The notes below the pieces were generated by a model. The model did no database searches. It was given only the letters and a program-made list of their open reading frames with translations, and was not told the DNA's origin. The position numbers were made by a program, and so were the translations under genes. Positions 17,543 through 26,800 of a stretch of DNA of 64,000 nt are shown here, piece by piece. Origin of the DNA: an uncultured Roseburia sp. (GTDB taxonomy: Bacteria > Bacillota > Clostridia > Lachnospirales > Lachnospiraceae); the NCBI GenBank assembly GCA_947567625.1, contig CANONN010000004.1, positions 1-64,000 on the forward strand. Direction: 5' to 3'. Position 1 is the first letter of the stretch; each line of letters starts with the position of its first letter.

Positions 17543-17954
17543 GCAAGATCGGCAAGCAATGCGGTTATTTTTTGATGGCTGCGGGCAGTTCCTCACAAAC
17601 ATGCGGCGGCGCATGCCGCCGGTTATCGTGCAGCACATTCGCCGCTGCCAGAATATGTTCTGCTCTCAGAGCGGCGCACGGGGCGTGTCCATTACCGGTT
17701 TAAAAACCGCGAGAGCGGCAGGATGAGCCTGTCCCGCGTTAAGACCCTGCATCTGGATTTGCCAAGAGGGCTCTGCGGGTGCGGCCTGTTTACTGCGGCT
17801 TCCCACTGTGTTCTCGACCGCAGGACAAGCAGCGAGGAAACGGCGATCACTTATATACATAATAAGGACGGGAAAAAAGCATCATTGTTCTCACATAACG
17901 ACAGATTGGACTGATACGAAAATCTTTTACATGTTTGGTGAGGAGGACAATGAT
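17543..17954. other. Intergenic region rich in dyads
   Basis: No gene is supported in this 412-bp stretch. It contains GGCGGC-GCAT-GCCGCC (17605-17620), and GCCGCT...AGCGGC (17641-17646/17670-17675) enclosing CAGAA-TATG-TTCTG (17649-17662). Neither has a T-tract. A structured RNA is possible, but no known class is recognised. GAGGAGG at 17939-17946 is the ribosome site of the small gene that follows. Confidence 0.4.
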
Positions 17955-18077
17955 ATGGATATCATTATAATTATTGCGGTAGTAGCGCTGGTGCTTGGCG
18001 GGGCCGTTTGGGCTTGGTGGAGTGAAAACGGACCGGAGCAAAAGCACGACCAGGAGGAAAAAGAGGAAAAAAAGTAA
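17955..18077 (+). CDS. 40-residue single-pass membrane peptide
   Basis: The frame starts at an ATG 8 nt after GAGGAGG and encodes 40 residues. A hydrophobic helix fills residues 2-22 (MDIIIIIAVVALVLGGAVWAW), followed by a highly charged tail of Glu, Lys, Asp and Gln. The strong ribosome site, clean helix/tail design and the hairpin terminators directly after the stop support a real small gene. The function is unknown; small membrane proteins of this form often modulate a larger membrane partner or stress response, which is inference. Confidence 0.65.
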   Translation: MDIIIIIAVVALVLGGAVWAWWSENGPEQKHDQEEKEEKK

Positions 18078-18081
18078 AAAT

Positions 18082-18165
18082 ATTCCGTAACAGTTAAGCT
18101 TTCAGCTTCACTGTTACGGAATCCGCCCCGTTAAAGTTTGCCTGTGGCAAAGGGGCGGATTCTTT
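18082..18165. terminator. Two overlapping perfect hairpins after small gene
   Basis: ATTCCGTAACAGT (18082-18094) pairs with its exact complement at 18110-18122. AATCCGCCCC (18120-18129) pairs with GGGGCGGATT (18152-18161) and encloses TTTGCC/GGCAAA. The two stems share three bases (18120-18122), so they compete. The second ends in TCTTT. They probably terminate the small gene's transcript; the first looks bidirectional. Confidence 0.7.
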
Positions 18166-18340
18166 GACTATTTGGCATTTTTGGCTGCTAACTGCGCAGC
18201 AAGTGTGCAGTTGCAGGCCGAATTGTTAAAATATTCTTTGATAAAAGCACGAAAATGGCTTGGAAAATGGTGAAAAATAGTGCATTATAGAAGAGAGTCA
18301 GATGGATTTTGAATAAAAAAGAATTGAAGGTGTGAGTTTC

Positions 18341-18616
18341 ATGCAGAATGGCGGGCAGGGGAATACAAAGAAAGCGTTAAAGGCAGAACTTGTTTTGGCA
18401 GTGGTCGGAGCGGTGTTGACCGTGATTGTGATCGTGCTGGCGATCCTGCAGATCAGCGGGACCTATAAACATGCGATCAATATCTGTGAGCCGCTCATGG
18501 GAGTGGTGATGATCCTGCAGGGAATCCGCAGTTGGAAGCGAAATAAAGTGATGTCTGTCATTAGTTTTGCGGCGGCACTCTTTATCTTTGCAGTGGCTGT
18601 GACCGTACTATTATAA
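18341..18616 (+). CDS. Small integral membrane protein, unknown function
   Basis: A 91-residue protein with three hydrophobic helices (about residues 13-37, 46-60 and 68-90) and a short polar, Lys/Gly/Gln-rich N-terminus. I do not recognise the family. The ATG at 18341 is preferred over an upstream in-frame GTG at 18332, which lies too close to the AAGG ribosome site. The aldolase gene begins 25 bp after its stop, so they may be co-transcribed. Confidence 0.65.
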   Translation: MQNGGQGNTKKALKAELVLAVVGAVLTVIVIVLAILQISGTYKHAINICEPLMGVVMILQGIRSWKRNKVMSVISFAAALFIFAVAVTVLL

Positions 18617-18641
18617 AAAACAGTACAAAGGAGAGAAAGAT

Positions 18642-19667
18642 ATGTTGTCATTTGAGAGCGATTATCTGGAGGGAGTGCACCCGAAGATTTTGGAACATTT
18701 GGTGCACACGAACCTCGAAAAATTGTCCGGTTACGGGGATGACGAATACAGCGAACTGGCCAAAGAAAAAATAAAGCGCGCCTGCCACTGCCCGTCGGCT
18801 GATATTTATTTTCTGGTGAACGGCACACAGACCAACCAGATTGTGATTGACGGTATGTTAGAGCAGTATGAGGGAGTGATTGCTGCGGATACCGGACACA
18901 TCAGCGTGCACGAAGCGGGTGCGATCGAGTATGCCGGGCACAAAGTGCTGGAAGTGCCGCAGATCGCAGGCAAGATGAAGGCGGAGGTCTTACAGGAATG
19001 TCTGCAGACTTTTTTCGCCGATGAAAACAGAGAGCATATGGTATATCCGGGAATGGTATACATCTCCTATCCGACCGAATACGGCACGCTGTACACCAAA
19101 AAGGAACTGGCATCAATCTACGATATTTGCAAAGACTTTGGCCTTCCCCTCTACATAGACGGGGCCAGGCTTGGCTACGGGCTTATGAGCGCCCAGGCGG
19201 ATTTGACGCTGCCGGAGCTGGCAAAGTGCTGTGACGTCTTTTATATCGGCGGCACCAAAGTCGGCGCGCTCTGCGGGGAAGCGGTGGTGTTTACCCACAA
19301 AAATGCGCCCAGGCATTTTAAAACGATCATAAAACAGCACGGGGGCCTGCTCGCCAAGGGAAGGCTTCTCGGTATTCAGTTTGATACGCTGTTCACCGAC
19401 AATCTCTATTTTGAAATCAGCCGGCATGCCATCGAGATGGCGGAGCTGCTAAAAGGGGTTTTTCGGGAAAAAGGATATGAACTGTATGTGGATTCCCCTA
19501 CGAACCAGCAGTTTGTGATTCTGGAAAATGAAAAGATGGAGCAGTTGGGGCAATATGTCGGCTTCAGCTATTGGGGACGCTGGGATGACAACCACACGGT
19601 GGTCCGCTTTGCCACCAGTTGGGCAACCAGAAGAGATGATATTTTGCGTTTGCGAGAACTGTTATGA
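18642..19667 (+). CDS. Threonine aldolase-family PLP enzyme
   Basis: A 341-residue fold-type I PLP enzyme of the low-specificity threonine aldolase/beta-eliminating lyase family, expected to split L-threonine (or allo-threonine) to glycine and acetaldehyde. The PLP lysine is in FYIGGTKVGALCGEA, and the Asp contacting the cofactor ring is in YIDGARLGYG. The start has AAAGGAGAG upstream. An L-aspartate lyase-like role within the family cannot be excluded. Confidence 0.9.
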   Translation: MLSFESDYLEGVHPKILEHLVHTNLEKLSGYGDDEYSELAKEKIKRACHCPSADIYFLVNGTQTNQIVIDGMLEQYEGVIAADTGHISVHEAGAIEYAGHKVLEVPQIAGKMKAEVLQECLQTFFADENREHMVYPGMVYISYPTEYGTLYTKKELASIYDICKDFGLPLYIDGARLGYGLMSAQADLTLPELAKCCDVFYIGGTKVGALCGEAVVFTHKNAPRHFKTIIKQHGGLLAKGRLLGIQFDTLFTDNLYFEISRHAIEMAELLKGVFREKGYELYVDSPTNQQFVILENEKMEQLGQYVGFSYWGRWDDNHTVVRFATSWATRRDDILRLRELL

Positions 19668-19682
19668 GCTTAGGAGGTAAAT

Positions 19683-20840
19683 TTGAAGCTGCAAAGACAT
19701 AGAATGATAATGGGCATAGGTGCGGTGGCTCTGCTGACGTTCTCTTTTATGGGCTGTGCCGGGAGGGCGCCGGGAAACGAGGCATCTGCCATAACGGCGG
19801 AGTCCAAGCTTGTCACCGATACGGCGGATGCAGGCTCACAGCGCCTGAAAGAAGACGGCTCAAATAAACAGAGCCGGGAGCATAACACACAGCATATTGA
19901 TGAGGAAAATCAGGCTTCCCAGAGACCGCAGAGTGGTCAAAATGCGCTCGATTCGCTTGAGAATGAAAGTACTCAGAATAAAGGAGAGGGCAGCGGGAAT
20001 ACCGAGAATGAGGGAGACCGGAATACCCAAAATGAGGGCAGCGGGAATACCCAGAATGAGGGAGACCGGAATACCGAGAATGGGGGAGGCTGGAATACCC
20101 AAAATGAGGGCAGCGGGAATACCCAGAATCCGGGCGGGAGTGCGGACAGTCAGCTGCCGGGGGAGGCAGATCAGGCCGCAGGCAGTCTGCCGGAGGGCGC
20201 CGCCTCCCATGAGGGCAGGCTGGTTGTGATTGATGCGGGACATCAGCGCCAGGGCAACAGTGAGAAAGAACCGATCGGCCCCGGGGCATCCGAGATGAAA
20301 GCCAAGGTGGCCGGGGGAACTTCAGGTTGTGTCAGCGGCCTTGCCGAGTATGAATTGACGCTCATGGTCGCTGAGAAATTACAGGCGGAGCTTGCCGCGC
20401 GCGGCTACACGGTGATTATGGTGCGCACGTCCCACGACGTCAATATTAGCAACAGCGAGCGCGCCCAGGTGGCAAATAATGCGGGAGCCGACGCGTTTAT
20501 CCGCATCCATGCCAACGGTTCCGAGAGTTCGTCGGCAAACGGGGCGATGACGATCTGCCAGACTGCGCAAAATCCGTACAACGGTTCCGTGTATGCGCAG
20601 AGCAAAAATCTTGCCTCCACAGTTTTGGACGGCCTGGTAAATGCCACGGGATGTAAGAAGGAGCGCGTATGGGAGACCGACAGCATGAGCGGTATCAATT
20701 GGTGCGCCGTACCGGCAACGATTGTGGAAATGGGATATATGACCAATCCCGACGAGGATGCAAAGATGGCCACGGACGATTATCAGAATAAGATTGCTAC
20801 AGGGATTGCGGATGGCATTGATGCATATTTTGCCTCGTAG
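19683..20840 (+). CDS. N-acetylmuramoyl-L-alanine amidase, secreted
   Basis: A 385-residue zinc amidase that cuts the bond between muramic acid and the stem peptide. The start is TTG, placed 5 nt after AGGAGG; the nearest ATG is 21 bp further and has no ribosome site. Residues 8-28 are a signal sequence ending FMGC, which resembles a lipobox. Residues about 30-178 are a Gly/Asn/Glu-rich linker with six 8-residue repeats. Amidase_3 fills about 179-385, with zinc ligands in DAGHQ, EYEL and RIHANG and the catalytic Glu in IVEMGYMTN. It probably acts on the wall from a membrane or wall anchor. Confidence 0.92.
   Translation: MKLQRHRMIMGIGAVALLTFSFMGCAGRAPGNEASAITAESKLVTDTADAGSQRLKEDGSNKQSREHNTQHIDEENQASQRPQSGQNALDSLENESTQNKGEGSGNTENEGDRNTQNEGSGNTQNEGDRNTENGGGWNTQNEGSGNTQNPGGSADSQLPGEADQAAGSLPEGAASHEGRLVVIDAGHQRQGNSEKEPIGPGASEMKAKVAGGTSGCVSGLAEYELTLMVAEKLQAELAARGYTVIMVRTSHDVNISNSERAQVANNAGADAFIRIHANGSESSSANGAMTICQTAQNPYNGSVYAQSKNLASTVLDGLVNATGCKKERVWETDSMSGINWCAVPATIVEMGYMTNPDEDAKMATDDYQNKIATGIADGIDAYFAS
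19989..20132. repeat. Six 24-bp in-frame repeats in amidase linker
   Basis: Six units of 24 bp, such as GGCAGCGGGAATACCCAGAA plus TGAG, run from 19989 to 20132. Two unit types (GGCAGC and GGAGAC starts) alternate. They encode G-(S/D/G)-(G/R/W)-N-T-x-N-(E/G/P). Because the unit is a multiple of three, copy number can change linker length without a frameshift. Confidence 0.9.
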
Positions 20841-20868
20841 GTATACAGCATAAAAAAGGAGGATTATG

Positions 20869-22113
20869 ATGGAAAAGAAACGCAACATCATTGTAGGGCA
20901 GTCAGGAGGTCCTACGGCTGTAATTAATTCAAGTCTGGCAGGTGTCTACAAGACTGCAAAAGAGAGAGGATTCCACAAAGTGTATGGCATGTTGCACGGG
21001 ATTCAGGGCTTTTTGGATGAGCAGTATGTCGATTTGTCCACGCAGATTCACTCGGATATGGATATTGAGCTGCTTAAGCGGACACCGTCTGCCTTTTTGG
21101 GCTCCTGCCGTTTTAAACTGCCGGAGATTCATGAAAATCTGGAAATTTATGAGAAAATTTTCCAGATACTGGACAAACTGGAGATCGAAGCGTTTATCTA
21201 TATCGGCGGCAACGATTCCATGGATACGATCAAAAAATTGTCGGATTACGCGATTGTCAAGGGTCATTCCCAGAGATTTCTCGGCGTCCCCAAGACCATC
21301 GACAACGATTTGGCATTGACTGACCATACGCCGGGATTTGGAAGCGCTGCAAAGTACATAGCGGCCTCCACCAAAGAGGTGATACGCGATGCCCTGGGAC
21401 TTACTTATCACAAAGAGATGATTACGATTATCGAGGTCATGGGACGAAACGCCGGCTGGCTTACGGGCGCCACCGCGCTGGCAAAGACCGAGGAGTGCGA
21501 CGGCCCGGATTTGATTTATCTGCCGGAAGTCCCCTTTGAGATTGATAAGTTTCTGGAGAAAAACAAGGAGCTGTTGAAAACGAAAGATTCTGTGGTGATC
21601 GCAGTGTCCGAGGGAATCAAGCTGGCGGACGGCAGGTATGTGTGCGAGCTGTCCGGGGGCGCGGATTATGTGGATGCGTTCGGACATAAGCAACTGCAGG
21701 GAACGGCGTCCTACCTTGCAAATTTCCTGGGCGCAGAGATCGGCTGTAAGACGCGCAGCATCGAATTTTCGACGCTTCAAAGAAGCGCATCCCATATGGC
21801 ATCCCGCGTGGACGTCAACGAAGCGTTTATGGTCGGAGGCGCCGCGGTCAAGGCTGCGGACGAGGGAGACAACGGCAAGATGGTGGTCATCGACCGTGTC
21901 TCGGACGATCCCTATATGAGCGCAGCCGGAATCTACGACGTGCACCGGATCGCCAACAACGAAAAGACGGTGCCGCGTGAGTGGGTCAATGCGGAGGGCA
22001 ACTATGTGACGCAGGAATTTATCAATTACATCGAGCCTCTGATTCAGGGGGATTATCAGCCGTTCATGGTAAACGGCCTGCCGCAGCATCTTGTGCTGAC
22101 GCGGAATGTCTAA
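20869..22113 (+). CDS. pfp: Pyrophosphate-dependent 6-phosphofructokinase
   Basis: It phosphorylates fructose-6-P with pyrophosphate in glycolysis. The 414-residue protein has the N-terminal GQSGGPTAVIN loop, the GGNDS motif that replaces the GGDGS of ATP enzymes, and PKTIDND where ATP enzymes carry PGTIDND; these mark PPi use. The ATG at 20869 lies 6 nt after AGGAGG; an ATG at 20866 is possible. Its stop codon is one base from that of the convergent DUF1848 gene. Confidence 0.93.
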   Translation: MEKKRNIIVGQSGGPTAVINSSLAGVYKTAKERGFHKVYGMLHGIQGFLDEQYVDLSTQIHSDMDIELLKRTPSAFLGSCRFKLPEIHENLEIYEKIFQILDKLEIEAFIYIGGNDSMDTIKKLSDYAIVKGHSQRFLGVPKTIDNDLALTDHTPGFGSAAKYIAASTKEVIRDALGLTYHKEMITIIEVMGRNAGWLTGATALAKTEECDGPDLIYLPEVPFEIDKFLEKNKELLKTKDSVVIAVSEGIKLADGRYVCELSGGADYVDAFGHKQLQGTASYLANFLGAEIGCKTRSIEFSTLQRSASHMASRVDVNEAFMVGGAAVKAADEGDNGKMVVIDRVSDDPYMSAAGIYDVHRIANNEKTVPREWVNAEGNYVTQEFINYIEPLIQGDYQPFMVNGLPQHLVLTRNV

Positions 22114-22114
22114 A

Positions 22115-23023
22115 TTATAGCAGGAAACTTTTTTGCATCCCCTGCTGTATAATGTCGGTCTCTTTCGGGTGACCGAGCAGCAGGGGAGAATTTTTGTCAT
22201 GCGCGCCGTAGTTTTCCAGTGCCTTGCAGGGATTGTTGCTATAGCAGTATTTGCAGCCGTGGGGGCAGGCGTGGTAAGCGCCGATGTCCCTGCTTTCGAT
22301 GCGGTAACAGCCCAGCCGGGCGCCTTTGTGTGTTTTGTTTTTGAATATTTTTTTGTTGGCATTTGCGAGCATGTCAAGCGTCATACAGCTCTTGGCATCA
22401 ATTCCCAAATGCGTAAAATCACCGTTTCTTTCACAGGTTTGAACCCGGAGGCTGTAGTTTGCCGCGATGGAGCCGAAGCTCTTTGCGAGCGTGTGGATAT
22501 CCTGCGGGGTGAGCGGTACCAGGGAGGGGATACGCGATTTTATGCGGCTCTCTTTTTCTGCAAAACCCAAGATACAGCGATCGACATAGGGGGCCACGAC
22601 GCCCGCTATCCGCGCAAAATTTTCTATGTGGTTTTGGACGGTATAGGATTGCGTCAATAAAACCGGGGAATAGCGCCAGGCGACGCGCTCCTTTCCCACC
22701 GACTGGGACAGGGACAGCAATGTTTCCACTCTTTTTTCGATGGGAGGATGGTCGGGCTCGATATCGTTGCCATATGCGGTGATGGTATAATAAAAATAGG
22801 TAGAAAAACGCGCGGTAATCTCGTGCAGGCGCGCCAAAATGGGCGCATAATTTTTGGAATCAAACACCACGCAATCGACAAGCTCCGGGGTCAATTCATA
22901 GCGGGTCACTTTGTTGGGGAACCGTGGATTGCGAGCGAGGACATAGCCCTCACGAAAGCGGTTTAGGAGCCATTCGCTATAATATTGTACAAGATCAGTC
23001 CGAAATCCGGTTGTGATAATCAT
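22115..23023 (-). CDS. DUF1848 family radical-SAM-like protein
   Basis: A 302-residue protein of the DUF1848 family. The C-terminal part carries CPHGCKYCYSN, a CxxxCxxC cluster like that of radical SAM enzymes, though near the C-terminus rather than the N-terminus. The first half starts MIITTGFRTD. The substrate is not known. The start at 23023 follows GGAGGAGAT; longer frames lack a ribosome site. The gene converges on pfp and is divergent from the tRNA-Gly gene. Confidence 0.85.
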   Translation of the reverse strand: MIITTGFRTDLVQYYSEWLLNRFREGYVLARNPRFPNKVTRYELTPELVDCVVFDSKNYAPILARLHEITARFSTYFYYTITAYGNDIEPDHPPIEKRVETLLSLSQSVGKERVAWRYSPVLLTQSYTVQNHIENFARIAGVVAPYVDRCILGFAEKESRIKSRIPSLVPLTPQDIHTLAKSFGSIAANYSLRVQTCERNGDFTHLGIDAKSCMTLDMLANANKKIFKNKTHKGARLGCYRIESRDIGAYHACPHGCKYCYSNNPCKALENYGAHDKNSPLLLGHPKETDIIQQGMQKSFLL

Positions 23024-23093
23024 ATCTCCTCCGGGGATAATAATTAGAAAAAAACGTTGCAATTCTGTATAAATCGTGATATGATAATTTTAT

Positions 23094-23164
23094 GCAGATA
23101 TGGTTCATCGGTAGAACGCTAGCTTCCCAAGCTGGAAAGGCGGGTTCGACTCCCGTTATCTGCT
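23094..23164 (+). tRNA. tRNA-Gly (anticodon CCC)
   Basis: The cloverleaf is complete: acceptor GCAGATA/TATCTGC, D-arm GTTC...GAAC, anticodon arm CTAGC-TTCCCAA-GCTGG, and T-arm with GGTTCGACTCC. The anticodon triplet is CCC. The 3' CCA is not encoded. Confidence 0.96.
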
Positions 23165-23172
23165 TATGAGTG

Positions 23173-23227
23173 AGACAGCCGTACACTTGATGGTTATTCG
23201 GAAAATCAAGGGTTTGCGGCTGTTTTT
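23173..23227 (+). terminator. tRNA-Gly terminator
   Basis: ACAGCCG (23175-23181) pairs with CGGCTGT around 23217-23222, with CTTGAT/ATCAAG inside, followed by a T6 run. Confidence 0.75.
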
Positions 23228-23237
23228 TGTGTCCGAA
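23173..23237. repeat. Post-tRNA direct repeat, copy A
   Basis: It begins AGACAGCCG and contains GGAAAATCAAGGG 27 bp later, then TTGCGGC and a T-run with GTC.GAAA. The same pieces at the same spacing recur 329 bp downstream. Confidence 0.75.
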
Positions 23238-23501
23238 ACTATAAGTTGTTTTCATGCCTTATCCATCCAATATAGAACATTTTTGTTATGAAATATGACA
23301 CAACACGGATTAAGAAAATATGGTGTTTTGCAATCTTTCAAATGTGTTCCACTTTGATAGTCTGCTTTACTTGCCTATTCCTGATATAGGCAAATGCGGC
23401 ATACCATCTTGCCTGTTGGCGTTATAGCATGTGCAGAAATAAAACGTGATATACGGTACAGGATGTTATGCCGTCCTTATCGCTTTTCTTATTTTCAATT
23501 A

Positions 23502-23566
23502 AGACAGCCGAGAATACGGTGATTATTTGGAAAATCAAGGGATTGCGGCATCGCTTTTTGTCGAAA
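23502..23566. repeat. Post-tRNA direct repeat, copy B
   Basis: It begins AGACAGCCG (23502) with GGAAAATCAAGGG at 23529, then ATTGCGGC and TTTTTGTCGAAA. It aligns without gaps to copy A through the core, with a decayed terminator stem. Confidence 0.75.
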
Positions 23567-23802
23567 TTTGTCAATTAAAAGCACTCCTTGCATACTTGAC
23601 ATTGGTAAAATCTGCCAATATAATTGTCTGTGTACAGGTAGATTTTCTGCATATTAAATCAAAACGGGTTTACATAATGCAGATTGTGAGCCGTTTCGTT
23701 TTAATAGGAAAGGAGGCATAGGGGAAAAGACGAACAACGGCAAATGTAACGGATTTCAATGATTAAAATGACAAAGGTTCAATGTATCATGGGAGGTTTC
23801 AA

Positions 23803-26800
23803 TTGAAAAGGGGAAAACAAAAATTTATATCTGCCGCGCTTGCAGTAACACTCGCAGCAGGCTGTGCACTTCAGTTCCCGATTACGGCGAAGGCAGCGGC
23901 AGGCAGTACCAGAATCATGGAACAGATTGACCGGGGGTTGATTGCAATTCCCAAAAACTACAGCGATGAGGCGACGGGGATGTATCTTAGCTGGCGGCTT
24001 TTGGGTACGGAGTCTTTGGCGGATACCAGATTTGATATCTATAAAAACGGCGCCAAAATCGTTTCGGATTATGATGGCACCAACTATACGGACACGACAA
24101 ACACGAACGGGGCCGACACATCGGCGGTTTATCAGGTTGTGACTGCCGGGAAAGAGCTGACAGCCAGCGATTTGGCCGCAAATACAATTTTGGTAAACGG
24201 AGCGCCGGTCACGCTGACTATGACGGCCGAGAGTGAGCGCAGCTCTTACAGTGAGAGCAATTGCTACGGTTACTTTGATATCCCGCTTCAGATTCCGGCG
24301 GATGTGAGCGACTCCAAAGCGGGAAACTATTCCTATACCGCAAATGACTGCTCGGTCGGTGATGTTGACGGTGACGGTCAGTATGAATTGATTGTGAAAT
24401 GGGACCCGAGCAATTCAAAGGACAATTCAAACACAGGTTATACCGGGGACGTACTGTTTTCCTGTTATGAATTTGACGGAACACAGCTCTGGGCCAATCC
24501 GATCAATCTCGGCAAAAATATCAGGGCAGGAGCCCATTATACACAGTTTATGGTCTATGACCTGGACGGAGACGGTTATTCCGAAATTGTCATGAAGACT
24601 GCGCCCGGCTCGAAAGATGCAAACGGCAATTACGTTTCTGCGGTGGGTGATACGGATGTCATTAAATACACGGACAATGCTGCCGATTATAGGACAAGCG
24701 GCGGCTACCTGGTGTCAGGGCCGGAATTTCTGACCGTATTCAACGGCAGGACCGGAGCCGCAATGTATACGACAGATTACACGCCGCCTTATACCATTGC
24801 CTCCAATTGGGGAGATAACTACGGCAACAGAGGAAACAGATTCCTCGCGGGCGTTGGCTATTTTGGCAATCAGGACAGCAACGGCAGGCTTCTTCCGAGT
24901 GTCGTAATGTGCCGCGGTTACTATACGATGGCGTACGTTGTCGCATACGACTGGGATGGACAGAAGCTTACGCAGCGTTTCTATCATCAGGGAACCTCAA
25001 ATACTGCTTCTAGCCTGTACGGCCAGGGAAACCATAATCTTTCCGTTTCGGATGTTGACAATGACGGTTTTGATGAAATTGTATACGGTTCGGCTGTGCT
25101 CGATCATAACGGTACCGTGCTTTCCAATACAAGGCTTGGCCATGGCGATGCGCTCCATGTCAGCGATTTTAACAACGATGGCACGATAGAGGCATATCAG
25201 GTACACGAAGATGCGGCAGGATATAAAAACTATGGCGGTGATTTCTGGGTTCCGGCGACCGGAAGCCACATATATGGTACGACGGCGTCAAGTGATACGG
25301 GCAAAGGTGTGATGGCAAATATTGATGACAGCTATGCTGCCGAGCATCCCAATGCACTTTCCATTGGCTGGAATACCTCACAGGCTATGGCGTACGACCT
25401 GTACGGCAACACGATTGCGGCAAGGCCGACCGCCGGTTCGAGATACATGGCAAATTCTCTTGTATACTGGGACGGCGATCTTGGCAGAGAGCTCTTGGAC
25501 GATGCGATTCTCGGCAAATATGACGCCAACACGGGATCGACAAACAGATTTTATTTTGCAAAAACCGGCTCTATGCCAATCACTACCAACAACAGCACCA
25601 AATACAATGCCAACCTGACAGCCGACCTGTTTGGCGACTGGCGAGAAGAAATCATTGGCAGGGTCGGAAATTCTCTGCGCGTTTATATCTCTGCACTGAA
25701 CACCGATTATAAGCTGACCGCACTGATGCATGACGCGCAGTATCGTCTTGGCGTCGCTACTGAAAACGTAGCTTATAATATGCCGCCCCACACCAGCTAC
25801 TATATCGGGTCCGCTGCACTTGCGTATCCGGGGGCAAATTATCTTGCGCCTGCGTATGGATTTACCAAAATGACGACGCCGTTTGAAGAGATAGCGGATA
25901 CTGTCTGTGATCCCGAGATGCATTTTGACTTCGGAAACGGAGCGGTACAGGACGGTTATCTTGCAGTGACAGACGCAGATCTTTACGCGCCTGCAAAGGG
26001 TTACGGATTTGTGACAACGAATCAGGCCGCAATGAATCGTGCGCCGGGCGAGATTGTACCCGGTTACGAAAATCTTTACAATGATCAGATTAATTCGGTC
26101 GACTATGCCAATATGCAATTTGATGTAAATCTGCCGAACGGTATCTATCTTGTGAAAGCGCATTACGGAAGCTGGAACACGGGCTTTGGCACAGAGTTTA
26201 TCATTCAGGGCGAGTCCTCCGGCAAACTTTTCTCCACATCCGCTGCAATATACCAGACATACGCGACCGTTACAAACGGAAAGCTTACTGTCGTAATTGC
26301 AAAAGGAGATAAAAAATACGGCGGTTATATCAACGGCCTTGATATCACACCGGCACAGACGACATACCGTTTTGACTTTGGTGACGGCGCCGTGCAGGAT
26401 GGCTTTACGGCAGTCACATCGCAGAGCAGTTATGCATCGGAAATCGGTTACGGATTCTTGACGTCGAATCAGGCCGCTATGACCAGGGCGCCGGGAGAAA
26501 TTGCCCCCGGTTATGAAAACCTGTTCGGAGATCAGATCTTTGCGTCGGACAATGCGCTTATGGAATTTGCCGTTGACTTGCCAAACGGAATCTATAACGT
26601 TACCGTTCATTACGGCAGTTGGAATACGGGCTTTGGCACAAAATACACGGTAGAGGGTGCTCCTTCGGACGTGCTTGCAGCTACGACGCCGGCTGCTTAC
26701 ACCGTGCAGACGACCATTGCCGACGGACAATTAAATCTTGCGATCGAAAAAGGAAAGGCTTCGTTTGGAGGTTACATCAGCGGTCTTGAGATTTCACTGG

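Larger units (their letters stand above)
23165..23802. other. AT-rich gap after tRNA-Gly with duplicated segment
   Basis: No convincing gene is present in these 638 bp; the longest open frame (64 codons, 23527-23721) has no family resemblance. Two copies of a 65-bp segment lie here. The first serves as the tRNA terminator. The rest is AT-rich, unlike the flanking genes, and may be eroded remnant DNA. GGGAGG at 23791-23796 is the ribosome site of the lyase gene. Confidence 0.55.

Noticed and set aside
17605-17675. Known structured RNA (SRP, 6S, tmRNA, RNase P)
   Set aside because: Conserved cores of these RNAs are not present in the dyad-rich gap.
19813-20289. Open frames on both strands across the amidase linker
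   Set aside because: They arise from the 24-bp repeat period; they lack ribosome sites and family likeness.
23527-23721. 64-codon frame after tRNA-Gly
   Set aside because: No ribosome site, no recognisable composition, and it overlaps the decayed repeat copy.
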